Source: Torymus aiolomorphi (Eukaryota > Arthropoda > Insecta > Hymenoptera > Torymidae). From it: a stretch of 64,000 nt of DNA. A program made the translations under genes and the position numbers. Positions 48,551-58,948 of the stretch are shown here, piece after piece. The stretch is from positions 41,849,083-41,913,082 of the forward strand of contig CM070874.1 in the NCBI GenBank assembly GCA_036365515.1, in the 5' to 3' direction. How positions within the stretch are numbered: position 1 is the first letter of the stretch; each line of letters opens with the position of its first letter. Under the pieces are notes generated by a model. The model was given only the letters and a program-made list of their open reading frames with translations, did no database searches and had not been told where the DNA came from.

Positions 48551-48584
48551 GCAAAATTATATAACACATGCAAAACGGTCTTTG

Positions 48585-49150
48585 GTAATAAATTCATAAA
48601 GAAATTATCAATTACTGCAGTATTTTACGATAACATGCAATATCATGAGCATAATATTTGATTGTTAATCGATATGGAAATCGATTCCTGCGGTATTAAA
48701 TGCAAAATTAATTACAAATTTACATTTAAAATAACATGCACATTTACTTATAAAAAATATTTTATTGGTAATCAATAAAAAGTGATCTATTGCTGCAGAT
48801 TAAATAATATCATACAAAATTATGATAATTATTAATTGATAAAGAAATTATCAATTACTGCAGTGGTTTACGATAACATGCAATATCATAAACATAATAT
48901 TTGATTACAGATCGATAAAAGGAAATCGATTTCTTCAGTATTAAATTAAATCATCCAAAATTATAATTTGATTGCATTTGATTGCAGATTTAGAAAGAAT
49001 ATTTACATATAAAATAACATACACATTTAGTTATACAAAATGTTTTATTGCAAATCAATAAAGGAATGATCTATTACTGAATTTTCTGTGGATTAAACAA
49101 TATTCAAAATTATGATAATTATTAATTGATGAAGAAATCATCAATTACTG
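48585..49150. repeat. array of seven small hairpins followed by CTGCAG-like boxes
   Basis: Hairpins at about 48588, 48667, 48770, 48834, 48910, 49052 and 49124, each followed within a few bases by (A)CTGCAG or a near variant. Stems differ: AATTGATAA/TTATCAATT (48834), AATTGATGA/TCATCAATT (49124), AATCGAT/ATCGATT (48667), ATCGAT/ATCGAT (48910). They form a higher-order unit of three hairpins (about 245-290 bp) repeated twice plus a start. One A:T to G:C change is matched on both sides. Confidence 0.6.
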
Positions 49151-49213
49151 TTGTATTAAATAAAATCACGCAATATGGCAACACATTTATTTCATTGCAG
49201 ATTGAAAAATAAA

Positions 49214-49237
49214 ACAATACTGTAACATCAACTTTGA
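49214..49237. other. perfect short hairpin TGTAACATCAA-CT-TTGATGTTACA
   Basis: Eleven-base stem with a two-base loop. May be the centre of a degraded palindromic element. Confidence 0.7.
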
Positions 49238-49613
49238 TGTTACAATAGTAAAAGTAGAGATTCGACCTATGACCAGCATACTGTAGCCGAACAGAGAAGC
49301 CTATAACCAGAGAAAAACCTAGATCAAAGAGTAGGCTCTAGGTAGCCTATAAACACCCCTTTAAACACAGTACTTACGTATATTTTCCCTACACATATAC
49401 AAGAGAGTATGCGAACTCTACATCGATAAACGAAGAAGACCTCGAACAACAGCAACAACATGTATCTTGTAGGAGGCTTAGCTATCGTAGCATCCCAATG
49501 ATTCCTCTTTCGCCTCTCTGCATCATGCTGATGGTATCTCTCTCTCACATTTGGATTATATCGTACCTGAAACACACATCTAAAACAATTACTATAGGAT
49601 ATAAATTACTTAC

Positions 49614-49743
49614 TGTATGGATTTTCGAATATGACTTTGTCTAAGTCCTTGGAACGATAGCCACTGCTTTTATAATCACCCTTCAAACGCATATAGAGAT
49701 GGTGTCGCTCGAGCAGATCACCATACTGGATGGAACCTCTCAC
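49614..49743 (-). CDS. exon-like segment of an unknown gene (minus strand)
   Basis: Bounded by a TTCTTACAG acceptor and a GTAAGT donor on the minus strand, and open in one frame for 43 codons: VRGSIQYGDLLERHHLYMRL ... KDLDKVIFENPY. An upstream exon-like piece (49806-49953, acceptor CTTTTTTCAG, donor GTTAGT) joins in phase as YYNVFQQ, but that frame meets a stop 13 codons up. A downstream open segment (about 49480-49562, RYNPNVRERYHQHD...) has a CAG acceptor but the wrong phase. It has protein-like composition, but I cannot name the family. Possibly a decayed spliced gene. Confidence 0.35.
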
Positions 49744-50214
49744 CTGTAAGAAGAACACTAATTTAAATAGCAGTAAGACCACACAAACATTGAAATGGTA
49801 CTAACCTGCTGAAAGACATTGTAATAATTTGAAGTGGAGAGTTATGTACATCCAACACCTGTTGACTTGCTCATGGAGTATTTTGAGGCAGCATCTACAG
49901 CAGCTAGAGCAACCCGCTAGATTGCCTACATCTACAGCAATTATCTGGCATCACTGAAAAAAGCACTAATTATCAGACACATGCATATTGTGTGCATAAG
50001 TGTGACCACACACAGACCTAACCTACAACCACAACAAAGCAAAATTACCTCCATGAGTGACAGTCCTATGCGAGCAGCCTTGGCGAGAAGTGCGACACTA
50101 CCGTCGAAGATGACGTCGAGAATAGCAGCGGACAGTCTTCTCGAGAGGAGAGAAGTAGAATTACGTTGAAGCGCGTGGTCATCTACATCAGCTCTTCGCT
50201 TTAAGCAGAACAAA

Positions 50215-50790
50215 GTATATTAATAATTTGTCAAGTATAAGGAATGAGGAGAGCAGTATAGAACTGCTAGGGTTAGGGAAGAAGGCAGGCGAAAATTTGG
50301 AGGTTAGGTTCGGTTATACAACAGATAGTACAGAATAAAGTCCCAGTCAGAAGTGAAGTACTTACCCGTGCCATTCGCGGGAGCGTGGGCTTAATTCAAC
50401 TGCATCATCGCCGTCGCTTCTCCGTCCTGTTCGCATCAGTAATGTCCTTGGCGAGTGATAGCTGCACCAGCTTCCCTTGAGTGAAGTAGAATAATGTGAA
50501 TGCGCGTGATAATCTACAGCAGCTATTCGCTTTAGGCAGACCAAAATGTATTAATAATATGTCAAGCATTAGGAATGAGGAGAGCAGTATTGAACTGCTA
50601 CGGTTAGGGAAGAAGGTAGGTGAAAATTTGGAGGTTAGGTTCGGTTATACTACAGAGACAACGGAATAAAGTCTTAGTCCGAAGTAAAGTACTTACTCGA
50701 ATCAGTCGCAGGAGCGTGGACTTGAGTCAACTGAATCTTCGCCGTAGCATTCATGGCCTCGGTGATGTACTTTTTTTCAACTATGAGCGT
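50215..50790. repeat. direct duplication of about 330 bp with minus-strand splice donors
   Basis: 50215-50480 and 50545-50790 are similar (GGAATGAGGAGAGCAGTAT, TTTGGAGGTTAGGTTCGG). On the minus strand each has a GTAAGTACTT donor after a GC-rich segment (about 50365 and 50696). They may be duplicated first exons or promoters, or a repeated element. Confidence 0.5.
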
Positions 50791-50994
50791 CCGCGTTGTG
50801 TGTATGTGTCTTCAGCGCCCATTAGTGTTCTCGCCCAGCCGCGGCGAGCCGGCGTCGACGTGTCCCGTCGTGTTGTTGTCGCTCCTTACTAGGTAAAAAC
50901 GCAGTGTTGCCAAATCTCGCCTGTGCAGTGCAGCGACGAAACTGCAAGACCGACGGCCTAAGTGAGCCTCGGCGGCGCTCGGGCCGCTCGAAAG

Positions 50995-51855
50995 AATTTA
51001 AAGACACAAATTCACAGAGCCTGTCCGTGGCCAGCTACTCTACGGGTTGCCGAGTTTGTTCGAGTGTCGGGCGGCTTCGACCACCCGTAGAGTGGCGAAT
51101 GTGAAAATTCTGTTATACCACGAGAGAAAATATAAGTATTCCGGTATGGAATGGTTTCTCATCGTCATGTGTGATATGTTCTTATAATTTTAATTAAAAG
51201 ACATAAATTCACAGAGTCTGTCCGTGGCCAGCTACTCTACGGGTGGCCGAGCTCGTTCGAGCGTCGGGCGGCTTCGACCACCCGTAGAGTCGCACATGTG
51301 TAAATTCAGCTATATCACGACAGAAAATACAATTATTCCAGTATGGAAAGGTTTCTAAACTTCATGTGCAATTATTTATTGTAATATTAATTGAAAGACA
51401 TAAATTGACAGAGCCTGTCCGTGGCCAGCTACTCGACGGGTGGCCGAACTCGTTCGAGCATCGGTCGGCTTCGACCACCCGTAGAGTGGCGAATGTGTAA
51501 ATTCTGTTATACCACGACAGAAAATATAATTATTCCAGTATGGAAAGGTTTATAAACTTCATGTGAGATTATTTATTGTAATATTACCTACGGGTGACCG
51601 AGCTCGTTCGAGCGTCGGGCGGCTTCGACCACCCGTAGAGTCGCACATGTGTAAATTCAGCTATACCACGCCAGAAAATATAAGTATTCCGGTATGGAAT
51701 GATTTCTAAACCTCATGTGTGACTATTTATTGTAATATTAATTGAAAGACATAAATTGACAGAGCCTGTCCGTGGCCAGCTACTCTACGGGTGGCCGAGC
51801 TCGTTTGAGCGTCGGGCAGCTTCGACCACCCGTAGAGTCGCACATGTGTAAATTT
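50995..51855. repeat. tandem repeat of about 195 bp with a GC-rich hairpin (5 copies)
   Basis: Copies start near 51001, 51202, 51398, 51590 (5'-truncated) and 51752. Each has CAGAGCCTGTCCGTGGCCAG followed by a hairpin CTCTACGGGTGG ... CCACCCGTAGAG with an inner CGAGCTCG-TTCGAGCG segment, then an AT-rich part with CCAGTATGGAA. No ORF runs through it. The hairpin is the best conserved part. Confidence 0.85.
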
Positions 51856-52465
51856 CTGGTAGAATAAGGTCCTTTTCCAGATGACTTCTAAGACACAGGG
51901 CAAATATAAGTCTCGCGATTAATTGAATTTTCAATCTTAAGACTCTGCTTCCAAAAGAAAACGATATTTTTTAATTCTTGTTAGTTTTTTCAATAGTTAT
52001 ATGAGTAAATAAATTATTTACAATCTTTTAAATAAGCTGCTATAGAAGCAGACTATTGCTAGCAATGTTTTACTCAAGATGTACTTTGAAATGTCCCACG
52101 ATTCTGGACCTTGTTTATTGCCACTAGCCTACGGGAACGGAGTTCGTTCTGTCCTCGCGCGCGCTCCGTTCCCGTAGAGTCAAGCGCGCGATTCTAAGCT
52201 TCAATGACACAGAGAAATGCGGTATAACATTTCTAGGTACGCTGAAAATATATTTTCTTTTGCCACTTGACATGCGCATACCATAATTATAAAGAATAGC
52301 GAAACATGTTATAATTTAGCGGAACATAACCTCAATTAACTTTTGAACATTTTTAGTTGAAGAAAACTACAAAATTTCTGGTAGAATATAGTCTTTTTTC
52401 AGATGACTTCTACGGCACAGGACAAATATAAGTCTCGCGATTATTTGAATTTTCAATCTTAAGGC
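51842..52465. repeat. direct repeat pair around a hairpin
   Basis: AAATTTCTGGTAGAATA ... CTCGCGATTA-TTGAATTTTC occurs at about 51852-51945 and 52373-52462. Between them (52129-52177) is a 14-base-stem hairpin CTACGGGAACGGAG / CTCCGTTCCCGTAG. Confidence 0.7.
52129..52177. other. hairpin CTACGGGAACGGAG / CTCCGTTCCCGTAG
   Basis: Perfect 14-base stem. It shares its outer CTACGGG/CCCGTAG with the hairpins at 51 kb and 61 kb, but has a different inner stem. Confidence 0.8.
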
Positions 52466-52870
52466 GATGTGAACCTCAAAATCAACCCAATTTCATTATT
52501 TAATTAATAAACATTCGAACGTTTATTTGGAAAAGCAATTCTTTCAGGCGCTCCGTGTATGTAAATACTTATTTATTTATTTATTTATTTATTTATTCAT
52601 TTCCAGAAAATATTTACATTACATCATTATATACGAAATATACATAAGTAAGTAAATCCTACTGAGGCAAATATTATTGCCTGTGTGTAGATCTGGTACA
52701 TAGAAAACTTACAAACTAAAAAAAAGTATTACAAACTACAAAATTCTTAAAAACTATATAATGGTATGTGCGTAGTGTTTGTTAACATCGATAAAATCCA
52801 TTGTAGTACATAAATAACAGTTAAATAATTTGTTAGATATATTGGTTAAGATTTAATTATTATTTTGAAA

Positions 52871-55750
52871 TTATATTGCATCTTTTACTATAAACATTTT
52901 TAATTTTTTCTCAATTAATTGTCTACTTAAATTCATAACTTTGAGATCCTTAGATAGCCCATTAAAGACCCTTATAGCTTCATTGTAGCTATTTTTATCA
53001 CTAATTCTTTTATCACATTTAGGTAATTGAATTGTTTTGTTTCTGGTCTTGCTCGCACTGTTTATATATTTATTTCTTAATGTAGAATAATGTAAGGACA
53101 TTGACTCTAACTGGAATAATTTTTTTATTTTAAGAGGTGGATTAGTTTGAGAGAATTTATTTTTATTTATGATTTTCAATATTTTGTTTTGTGTTGATTG
53201 TATTAGTTTCATATTATTATCGTACGCACCACCCCAGGCAATTACCCCATAATTGATTAGACTATGAAAGAAAGCATAATATATTATCATTAATGTTTTT
53301 GTATCCATCATATTTTTTATCTTGGCAAAGACAAAAATTAGGTATTTGGTTTTTTTAATGATATATCTTATATGCTTATCCCATTTCATATTGTAGTCGA
53401 AATACAGCCCTAAGTATTTATGACTTTCAACTCTTTTTATTAATTGCGTTCCTATTTTGATGTTTAGTGTACCAGGCACACTATCACAGTAGTTTCCGAG
53501 AGTCATATAGACCGTTTTATCTATATTTAGCGACAGTTTATTTTGTGCAAGCCATTTGGCCACATGATTAAGGTAAGCACACATTTTTTCCTGAGCTGAG
53601 GACCACATGTTGTCACTTGATATGATAACCGTGTCATCAGCATAGGACATGATTGTGTCATTTTGCATACTTCCTAGTAAGTCATTGACATACAGTATAA
53701 AAAGTAATGGTCCTAATATAGTTCCTTGGGGAACACCCGTAGTAAATTCTTTATATTCACTTTTACAGTCTTGAATTTTGACTCTTTGCCGCCTATCTGT
53801 GAGATAGCTAGTCATCAGTTTTAAGGCACTACCCCTTACTCCGTATCGTTCAAGCTTATCTAAAAGAACTCTATGATTAACAGTGTCAAATGCTTTGGCT
53901 AAGTCTAGAAAAGCAACAATTATTGGTTTACTTTTATCTAAGTTTTCGTATATGATATTTGATATATAATTTAATGCGTCAGTAGTTCCCCTATTTTTAA
54001 CGAAACCGTATTGTTTTTCTGATATTATGTTATGTTTTTCAAAAAAGTGGTATAATCTATTATAAATTATTTTTTCAAAAATTTTTGCAATGTTCGATAT
54101 TAAAGAGATTGGTCTGTAATTACTGATATTAGATTTTTCACCAGCCTTGTAAATAGGGACTACCTCAGCATTTTTGAGCGCGTCAGGCCAGATAGATTTC
54201 ACAATACATAAATTGAAGATATATTCTAAGGGCACACATATATATTCAGAGAGAATTTTCAATGATTTAGCGTTAATATTGTCTACACCTCCAGATTTAT
54301 TTTTCAATGTATTGATTATTTTGTATATCTCAGCAAAATCTGTCGGACGAAAGAAAATGGATTCAGGATTCCTATCTGGAAGTTTCAGGTTATTATTATT
54401 TATATTAGCAAATTGAGCACTCAAATTTGGTCCTATTTTGCAAAAATAGGTGTTCATAGCATTTGCTATATCAGTTTTATTTTCGATTTTTTGATTGTTT
54501 TCGTATATATATTTTATTGGATTATCATGCACACTATTTCTCCCTAATTTAGTTTTAATTATGTTCCATAATTCCCTAGAGTTTCCGCTATTTCGTTTTA
54601 CCATTTCCTTTTCATATTTAAATTTTGCTTCTTTAATAACTTTGTTTAATATCTTAGTGTAATTTGTATACTCTTTTTTTAGGGCTTCAGAAGTGGGATT
54701 GTTTTTCCATAAGATATACAGTGTCTCTTTAGTAGTACACGAGACTATAATAGCACTAGTAATCCAATTTTTTCTCGGAAGTTTATTTTTAAATTGTTTT
54801 TTGGTAGTGGACGCATCAATACAATTATTTATCATGTCAATTAATGCGTTAACTGCAAGATTAGGATCCTGCATAGACAATATTGAGTACCAGTTTGAAT
54901 TATTTGCAACATGTTTTAACTTGTTGTAATTAATTGATTTCATATTAAATTTGTTCGGCTGATTTATTTCTAATTTATCTATGGTTATAAATAATGGGTA
55001 GTGATCCCTAAATGGATTCGTTATTTTAAATGAATTAATATTTATATTTTTAGTTTTTATATAGAAATTGTCGATACAGGTACCTCTTTTATTATCAGAT
55101 GAAGGCCTTGTTATTCCAGTAAAGCATGGCGTAAATTTATGTTCCAAGAGATCATTTAAAAATTCTTGTGTTATAAGGTTATCTGTTGAGTCAGTCTTAC
55201 TAAAATTTTCGTCTAATATATCAATGTTAAAATCCCCGATTATACAATGGTTCTTAGTATTTAATTGGTCTCTTAGGAATTTTTTCAGGCTATGAACAAA
55301 TTCATACTTTTTTATATTGTGTGATCTATAGATCGCTGAGATTCTTACAGTTTCGGTGCCAATTAGTTTTATAACCGAGCTTAAGATACGTATGTTGTCG
55401 ACCACTATAATTTCTGTGTGTTCAGATAGTTCATCCTTTATATACATCATAACTCCATCTGCTTTATTCATTTTACTCTCACTATAGTAACTTTTGTAAC
55501 CTGATATGTTGTACAATGGAGTATATTGCACATTCCAAGATTCAGTACATATAATGACACTTGGTCTTACGGCTAAACATTCAATAAAAGTTTCAAGTTT
55601 TTCAAAGTTTTGTTTTATACTTCTAATATTTACACATAAAATCAAATTTTTACCTTTATCTATACTTTTATTGAGTGTTTGTACATTACTAAAAGCTTGT
55701 TCTTTTTGTGAAATAACTTCAAAATTTAGTTGTTGTTGATCCATGTTCAA
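52871..55750 (-). CDS. non-LTR retrotransposon ORF2: endonuclease-reverse transcriptase
   Basis: 959 residues, uninterrupted. The N-terminal apurinic-type endonuclease has NIRSI (about 40), IICTESW, CIIGDFNID (about 170) and DHYPLF (about 247), the acidic and His residues that nick target DNA. The reverse transcriptase (about 490-760) has YRPISLISNIAKIFEK, AFLDLAKAFDTVNH, GVPQGTILGPLLFILYVND and the catalytic YADD (about 705). The C-terminal region has HKYLGLYFDYNMKWDKHI and a thumb-like tail; there is no RNase H domain and no C-terminal Cys knuckle. The start ATG (55750) overlaps ORF1 by 32 bases, suggesting coupled re-initiation. The copy at 43.1 kb and the fragment at 17 kb belong to the same broad group. 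Wording of the RT fits CR1/Daphne-like clades, but the clade is not proven. Confidence 0.93.
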   Translation of the reverse strand: MNMDQQQLNFEVISQKEQAFSNVQTLNKSIDKGKNLILCVNIRSIKQNFEKLETFIECLAVRPSVIICTESWNVQYTPLYNISGYKSYYSESKMNKADGVMMYIKDELSEHTEIIVVDNIRILSSVIKLIGTETVRISAIYRSHNIKKYEFVHSLKKFLRDQLNTKNHCIIGDFNIDILDENFSKTDSTDNLITQEFLNDLLEHKFTPCFTGITRPSSDNKRGTCIDNFYIKTKNININSFKITNPFRDHYPLFITIDKLEINQPNKFNMKSINYNKLKHVANNSNWYSILSMQDPNLAVNALIDMINNCIDASTTKKQFKNKLPRKNWITSAIIVSCTTKETLYILWKNNPTSEALKKEYTNYTKILNKVIKEAKFKYEKEMVKRNSGNSRELWNIIKTKLGRNSVHDNPIKYIYENNQKIENKTDIANAMNTYFCKIGPNLSAQFANINNNNLKLPDRNPESIFFRPTDFAEIYKIINTLKNKSGGVDNINAKSLKILSEYICVPLEYIFNLCIVKSIWPDALKNAEVVPIYKAGEKSNISNYRPISLISNIAKIFEKIIYNRLYHFFEKHNIISEKQYGFVKNRGTTDALNYISNIIYENLDKSKPIIVAFLDLAKAFDTVNHRVLLDKLERYGVRGSALKLMTSYLTDRRQRVKIQDCKSEYKEFTTGVPQGTILGPLLFILYVNDLLGSMQNDTIMSYADDTVIISSDNMWSSAQEKMCAYLNHVAKWLAQNKLSLNIDKTVYMTLGNYCDSVPGTLNIKIGTQLIKRVESHKYLGLYFDYNMKWDKHIRYIIKKTKYLIFVFAKIKNMMDTKTLMIIYYAFFHSLINYGVIAWGGAYDNNMKLIQSTQNKILKIINKNKFSQTNPPLKIKKLFQLESMSLHYSTLRNKYINSASKTRNKTIQLPKCDKRISDKNSYNEAIRVFNGLSKDLKVMNLSRQLIEKKLKMFIVKDAI

Positions 55751-56780
55751 AATTCAGAAGTTCAGAAGTTGCTGAGTCTGTTGGGTAATAAATTTGTGAT
55801 ATGGTTCTGTTTAAATTTATTGGTGAGGTTGTGGCCGATAAATTACCAGCTGATGTTGCCGGACTGATAAAAATTCTACTTTGTCTTCTTGGTGTCGTTA
55901 CGACCGGTGATTTACCGGTAGCTGTATCAGTGTTTTGTAACTGTGATTGAAAATTTACTTTACCTACATATTTTGGAATGTGCGGTCTCACTGGATAATC
56001 TGTTTCAGCAATTAACTTCTTTATCTTGTGAAACATAACCTCGCATTTTTCGGTATCATTTACCACGTGTTTAGTATTATAATTTGTTTTATATTGATGA
56101 TTACTGTACATACAATTAACACAATTGTGTTCGTTTGGGGTAGTACAGTTGATCGTGTTATGTTTTCCAGCACAACGTAGGCAGATTTTCGTATTCTTAC
56201 ACTTTTTACCACTATGATCAAATCGACCACAGTTAAAACACGGGGTTAGATTCAAGTCATCGAATGCTCTGCAATTTTGATAACTAATATGAACTCTATA
56301 TTTATTACTCACAATTTGATTATATACTTCCGCTGGTGTTTCAATTAATATAGTGTTAATTTTTGTTTTAATGTTTTCAAATATATGTAACACTTTGCAT
56401 TTGCTGTTTAGGTGTTTGAAGTTCCTTTTGTTAATATCTTGCTCTATTTCTTTAATCTCCATGTCTTCAAAATTGTCGAAGCCTGTTATTTTCATCTTGG
56501 GATTTTTAATAGATTCTCTTGTTATTTTGTAGTAGGCAGAATACTTTTGTTTTAGTATATTCTCAGTTTGTATCAAACTCTCCTCATTTATAAAGCTTAT
56601 TATTGCTTCATCTTTATTCTTGATTTTTATACTTTTTGCTTGTATAGATGAATTTTTATTTATATAGTGAGCTATATATGGTTTTATATCTGGCACATTT
56701 GTTCCTTTATTATCATTCTGTATTCTTTTCACTGTTAGTTTTTGTATCTTCTTTTCTAATTGCTTATCACTTACTACCAC
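55719..56780 (-). CDS. non-LTR retrotransposon ORF1, 3' part with zinc knuckles
   Basis: About 350 residues. A basic, RRM-like central region (IKNKDEAIISFINEESL ... KMKITGFDNFED) is followed by CFNCGRFDHSGKKC and CLRCAGKHNTINC, two CCHC-type zinc knuckles, and a third partial Cys/His group (CVNCMYSNH). The tail is Ser/Thr/Pro-rich. This is an RNA-binding, Gag-like protein that packages the element RNA. There is no ATG at the 5' edge: the first codon is GTG and the frame overlaps the preceding ORF by a few bases. It is therefore the second half of ORF1 after a frameshift, or a product of programmed frameshifting. Confidence 0.85.
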   Translation of the reverse strand: MVVSDKQLEKKIQKLTVKRIQNDNKGTNVPDIKPYIAHYINKNSSIQAKSIKIKNKDEAIISFINEESLIQTENILKQKYSAYYKITRESIKNPKMKITGFDNFEDMEIKEIEQDINKRNFKHLNSKCKVLHIFENIKTKINTILIETPAEVYNQIVSNKYRVHISYQNCRAFDDLNLTPCFNCGRFDHSGKKCKNTKICLRCAGKHNTINCTTPNEHNCVNCMYSNHQYKTNYNTKHVVNDTEKCEVMFHKIKKLIAETDYPVRPHIPKYVGKVNFQSQLQNTDTATGKSPVVTTPRRQSRIFISPATSAGNLSATTSPINLNRTISQIYYPTDSATSELLNFEHGSTTTKF

Positions 56781-57304
56781 TTCTGCAAATGTTTTTTGTT
56801 TTTGGTATAGTTTTCTTTGTCTAAAATTTGGTTTAGCATGAGATTATTGTTGTGTACTTCTGTACTTATTTGTTTTAATAGATTTTTTTCTTCTTCAGGA
56901 AAATTTGTCAATTCTTGATTTCCTTTGATTTCCTTAGCTTTTATTAGTAGCAGTTCTTCTTCAGCTTGTTTTAATTTTTGTTCTGTCTGTGCATTGGTTT
57001 TTATTAGTATTTCGTTCCTTGTCATTATCAGATCATTTTGGTTTCTCAGATTTTCTAGTTCCCTCCGTAGTAGCACTACTGCAACACGTGGGTCTTTAGA
57101 GGTTATGTCATCTATATTATGTTCTTCACATATTATTTCTATGGCAGATAAGTAGTTTTGTGTTCTTTTTCTGTTATAATCACTTTTATGGTAGACATTG
57201 TTACACACTACACATATCACAACTCCCACTGGCGTCCCGGGATGACATTTGTAATAAATTTCTGGCGGAGAGGTCTGCTTAAGCAGCACACCCTCGTCCG
57301 CCAT
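56774..57304 (-). CDS. non-LTR retrotransposon ORF1, 5' part with PHD-like motif and coiled coil
   Basis: 176 residues from an ATG in good context (AAGATGG, 57304). Residues about 18-62 have C-H ... CVVCNNVYH ... CEEH, a PHD-like Cys/His pattern known from CR1-group ORF1 proteins. Residues about 80-150 (LRRELENLRNQNDLIMTRNE ... QKLKQAEEELLLIKAKE) form a coiled coil that could drive trimer assembly. It stops at TAG 56774-56776, seven bases into the overlap with the zinc-knuckle frame. Expected to be fused to that frame in the active element. Confidence 0.8.
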   Translation of the reverse strand: MADEGVLLKQTSPPEIYYKCHPGTPVGVVICVVCNNVYHKSDYNRKRTQNYLSAIEIICEEHNIDDITSKDPRVAVVLLRRELENLRNQNDLIMTRNEILIKTNAQTEQKLKQAEEELLLIKAKEIKGNQELTNFPEEEKNLLKQISTEVHNNNLMLNQILDKENYTKNKKHLQKW

Positions 57305-57511
57305 CTTGGCGAATTTTGCTCAGATTTTTTTTTTGTGCGATTCTATCAGCATTTCCATGAGATAAACACTTTTTAAAACTGGCAAAATTCGAAGTATACA
57401 GATCCCTACTTATCGGCATTGCGGCTTTTATTTAATTAAATAAATTCTGAGTAAATTTTTGGAAAAACAGCTCTTTCAGGCGCTCCGTATATGTAAATAC
57501 TATACTCAATT

Positions 57512-58527
57512 TTTTTTTGTTAGTAATTCTATTATTATTTGCAAAAGAAATATACATTCTAAAATTTGTCGGTAAGTACACATTACCTTAAGTAACCAAC
57601 TTCGGCTAAATCTGAAAATGGCAAAAATCTTTCGTTCGCTATGAACGTTCAAAATTTCAAGCACCTCATCAAATACACTTACGTGATGCTTTTAATCGGC
57701 GTCGTTGGCAGCCATCGAAGATGAAGACAGGCAAGTATCGTTTCAAGCACTCACTACTCACTAGTCAACATGGACCGTCTTCCCACTATCTCTCAGTTGT
57801 GTCATTAGAGACACTATTGATCTTCTTGAACTCTTAGTGACTTTCTGTTGCAGTTTCACAAGAAATTAAAATTACAAAATTTTTAATATACATTGTATAG
57901 CCATAATCAAATCCAAGACTTCTTTATTCCAGTTCTAGAATAGACCAATTTGGTGAATGTTTTTTTGTTTGGTAGCCAGTTGATATCGTCAATACAGTTC
58001 CAGTTATTAATTTTGAGATCCAAGTCAATTAGTTTAAAATGGTTTTCTTGATTTTTGTATGTCCAGTTATAGGAAGCAACACATATTTTTGTACAGTCTT
58101 CTATAATTGATCTGTTTGTTACATGCTAATATATCGTACAATTTGTAGAAGTATATAATCTAAGCTGCTGACACGCAAAGGCAATTTCACAATCATGGCA
58201 CTCATCCACAAATACAGATGTTGTTGCTGGTCCTATTAGAACAGTATATTGTGTATATTTCACAAGGCAAACTATGTGAAATCTGCAAAACGCAAACGTT
58301 TAAAAATAATCTACCATCTATTAGCAGCAGACGTCTAATGATAGGTTAGCTCGCACAAAAAAACAATTCGTCCGAACTGATTCCCCGAGACGTGCACTGC
58401 TCTATATTCGACGACCATAGAAAACAAGAGACCGAAACACCGAGACAGAAACGACCGACCAACACGCCCACCGTTATCCAAAAAATATAACACCAAATCT
58501 CGTGCACTCGTGTCTGTGTGCGTTTAT
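57512..58527. other. non-coding, nothing recognised
   Basis: AT-rich sequence without tandem repeats or convincing ORFs. Confidence 0.4.
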
Positions 58528-58529
58528 TA

Positions 58530-58530
58530 A

Positions 58531-58566
<36 letters not shown>

Positions 58567-58587
58567 GTACGCACGCACGCACGCACA
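58530..58587. repeat. (CA)n microsatellite
   Basis: CA tract with an ACGC-rich end. Confidence 0.95.
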
Positions 58588-58682
58588 CAGACGAGTGCAG
58601 ACCTAACCCAAAAACCCGCAGCTACTCCGCAACTTCGAGACATGCACGCTATAGGATCGAATGGCGACAGGTGATTACTTAC

Positions 58683-58797
58683 CGCGGGACGAGTTGAGCC
58701 TGATCCAGAGGCAACAGGCAATAGCTGCCTATAACTAAGATAGCCTCGATGACGATCAAACCCTTGATCCACCTCAAGTATAGAATCGCTCACGACA
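58683..58797 (-). other. exon-like segment with GTAAGT donor (minus strand)
   Basis: On the minus strand, CGTCCCGCG/GTAAGTAATC is a strong donor (exon edge 58683). Upstream about 38 codons are open (VSDSILEVDQGFDRHRGYLS ...) without an ATG. CATATAAGG (about 58829 on the minus strand) is a TATA-like box about 30 bases above. It could be a non-coding first exon or an internal coding exon; no family recognised. Confidence 0.3.
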
Positions 58798-58850
58798 AGC
58801 CTACTTGCGTGCGGGCGCGTACTCCTTATATGGGAGTCTCTACAACCTTG

Positions 58851-58948
58851 CGCGCGCGTGTGTGCTCGCTGTGTATAAGGTATATCTATATATAGGAGAG
58901 CGTTATATATAGGTATACCTTATACACGGGAGCGCACACGCACGCGCA
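58851..58948. other. 98-bp palindrome in a GC-rich promoter-like region
   Basis: GCGTGTGTGCTC ... GTGTATAAGGTATA ... TATATATA is mirrored by TATATATAGGTATACC ... TTATACAC ... GAGCGCACACGC. The GT/GC alternation could adopt Z-DNA and the whole a cruciform. TTCAGTTCAG (about 58999) is initiator-like on the plus strand, so the region may be a bidirectional promoter. Confidence 0.55.

Larger units (their letters stand above)
52568..57427 (-). mobile_element. near-complete CR1/jockey-group non-LTR retrotransposon
   Basis: Minus-strand element with 5' UTR (about 57427-57305), ORF1 (with one frameshift), ORF2 overlapping the end of ORF1, a roughly 300-bp 3' UTR and a 3' tail of AAAT repeats (52568-52599). 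ORF2 is fully open, so the copy is young. Just outside both ends lies a similar 73-84-bp sequence (52497-52569 and 57428-57511, sharing TCTTTCAGGCGCTCCG and ATGTAAATACT). It sits where a target duplication should be, but is about 20% diverged. Confidence 0.85.
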
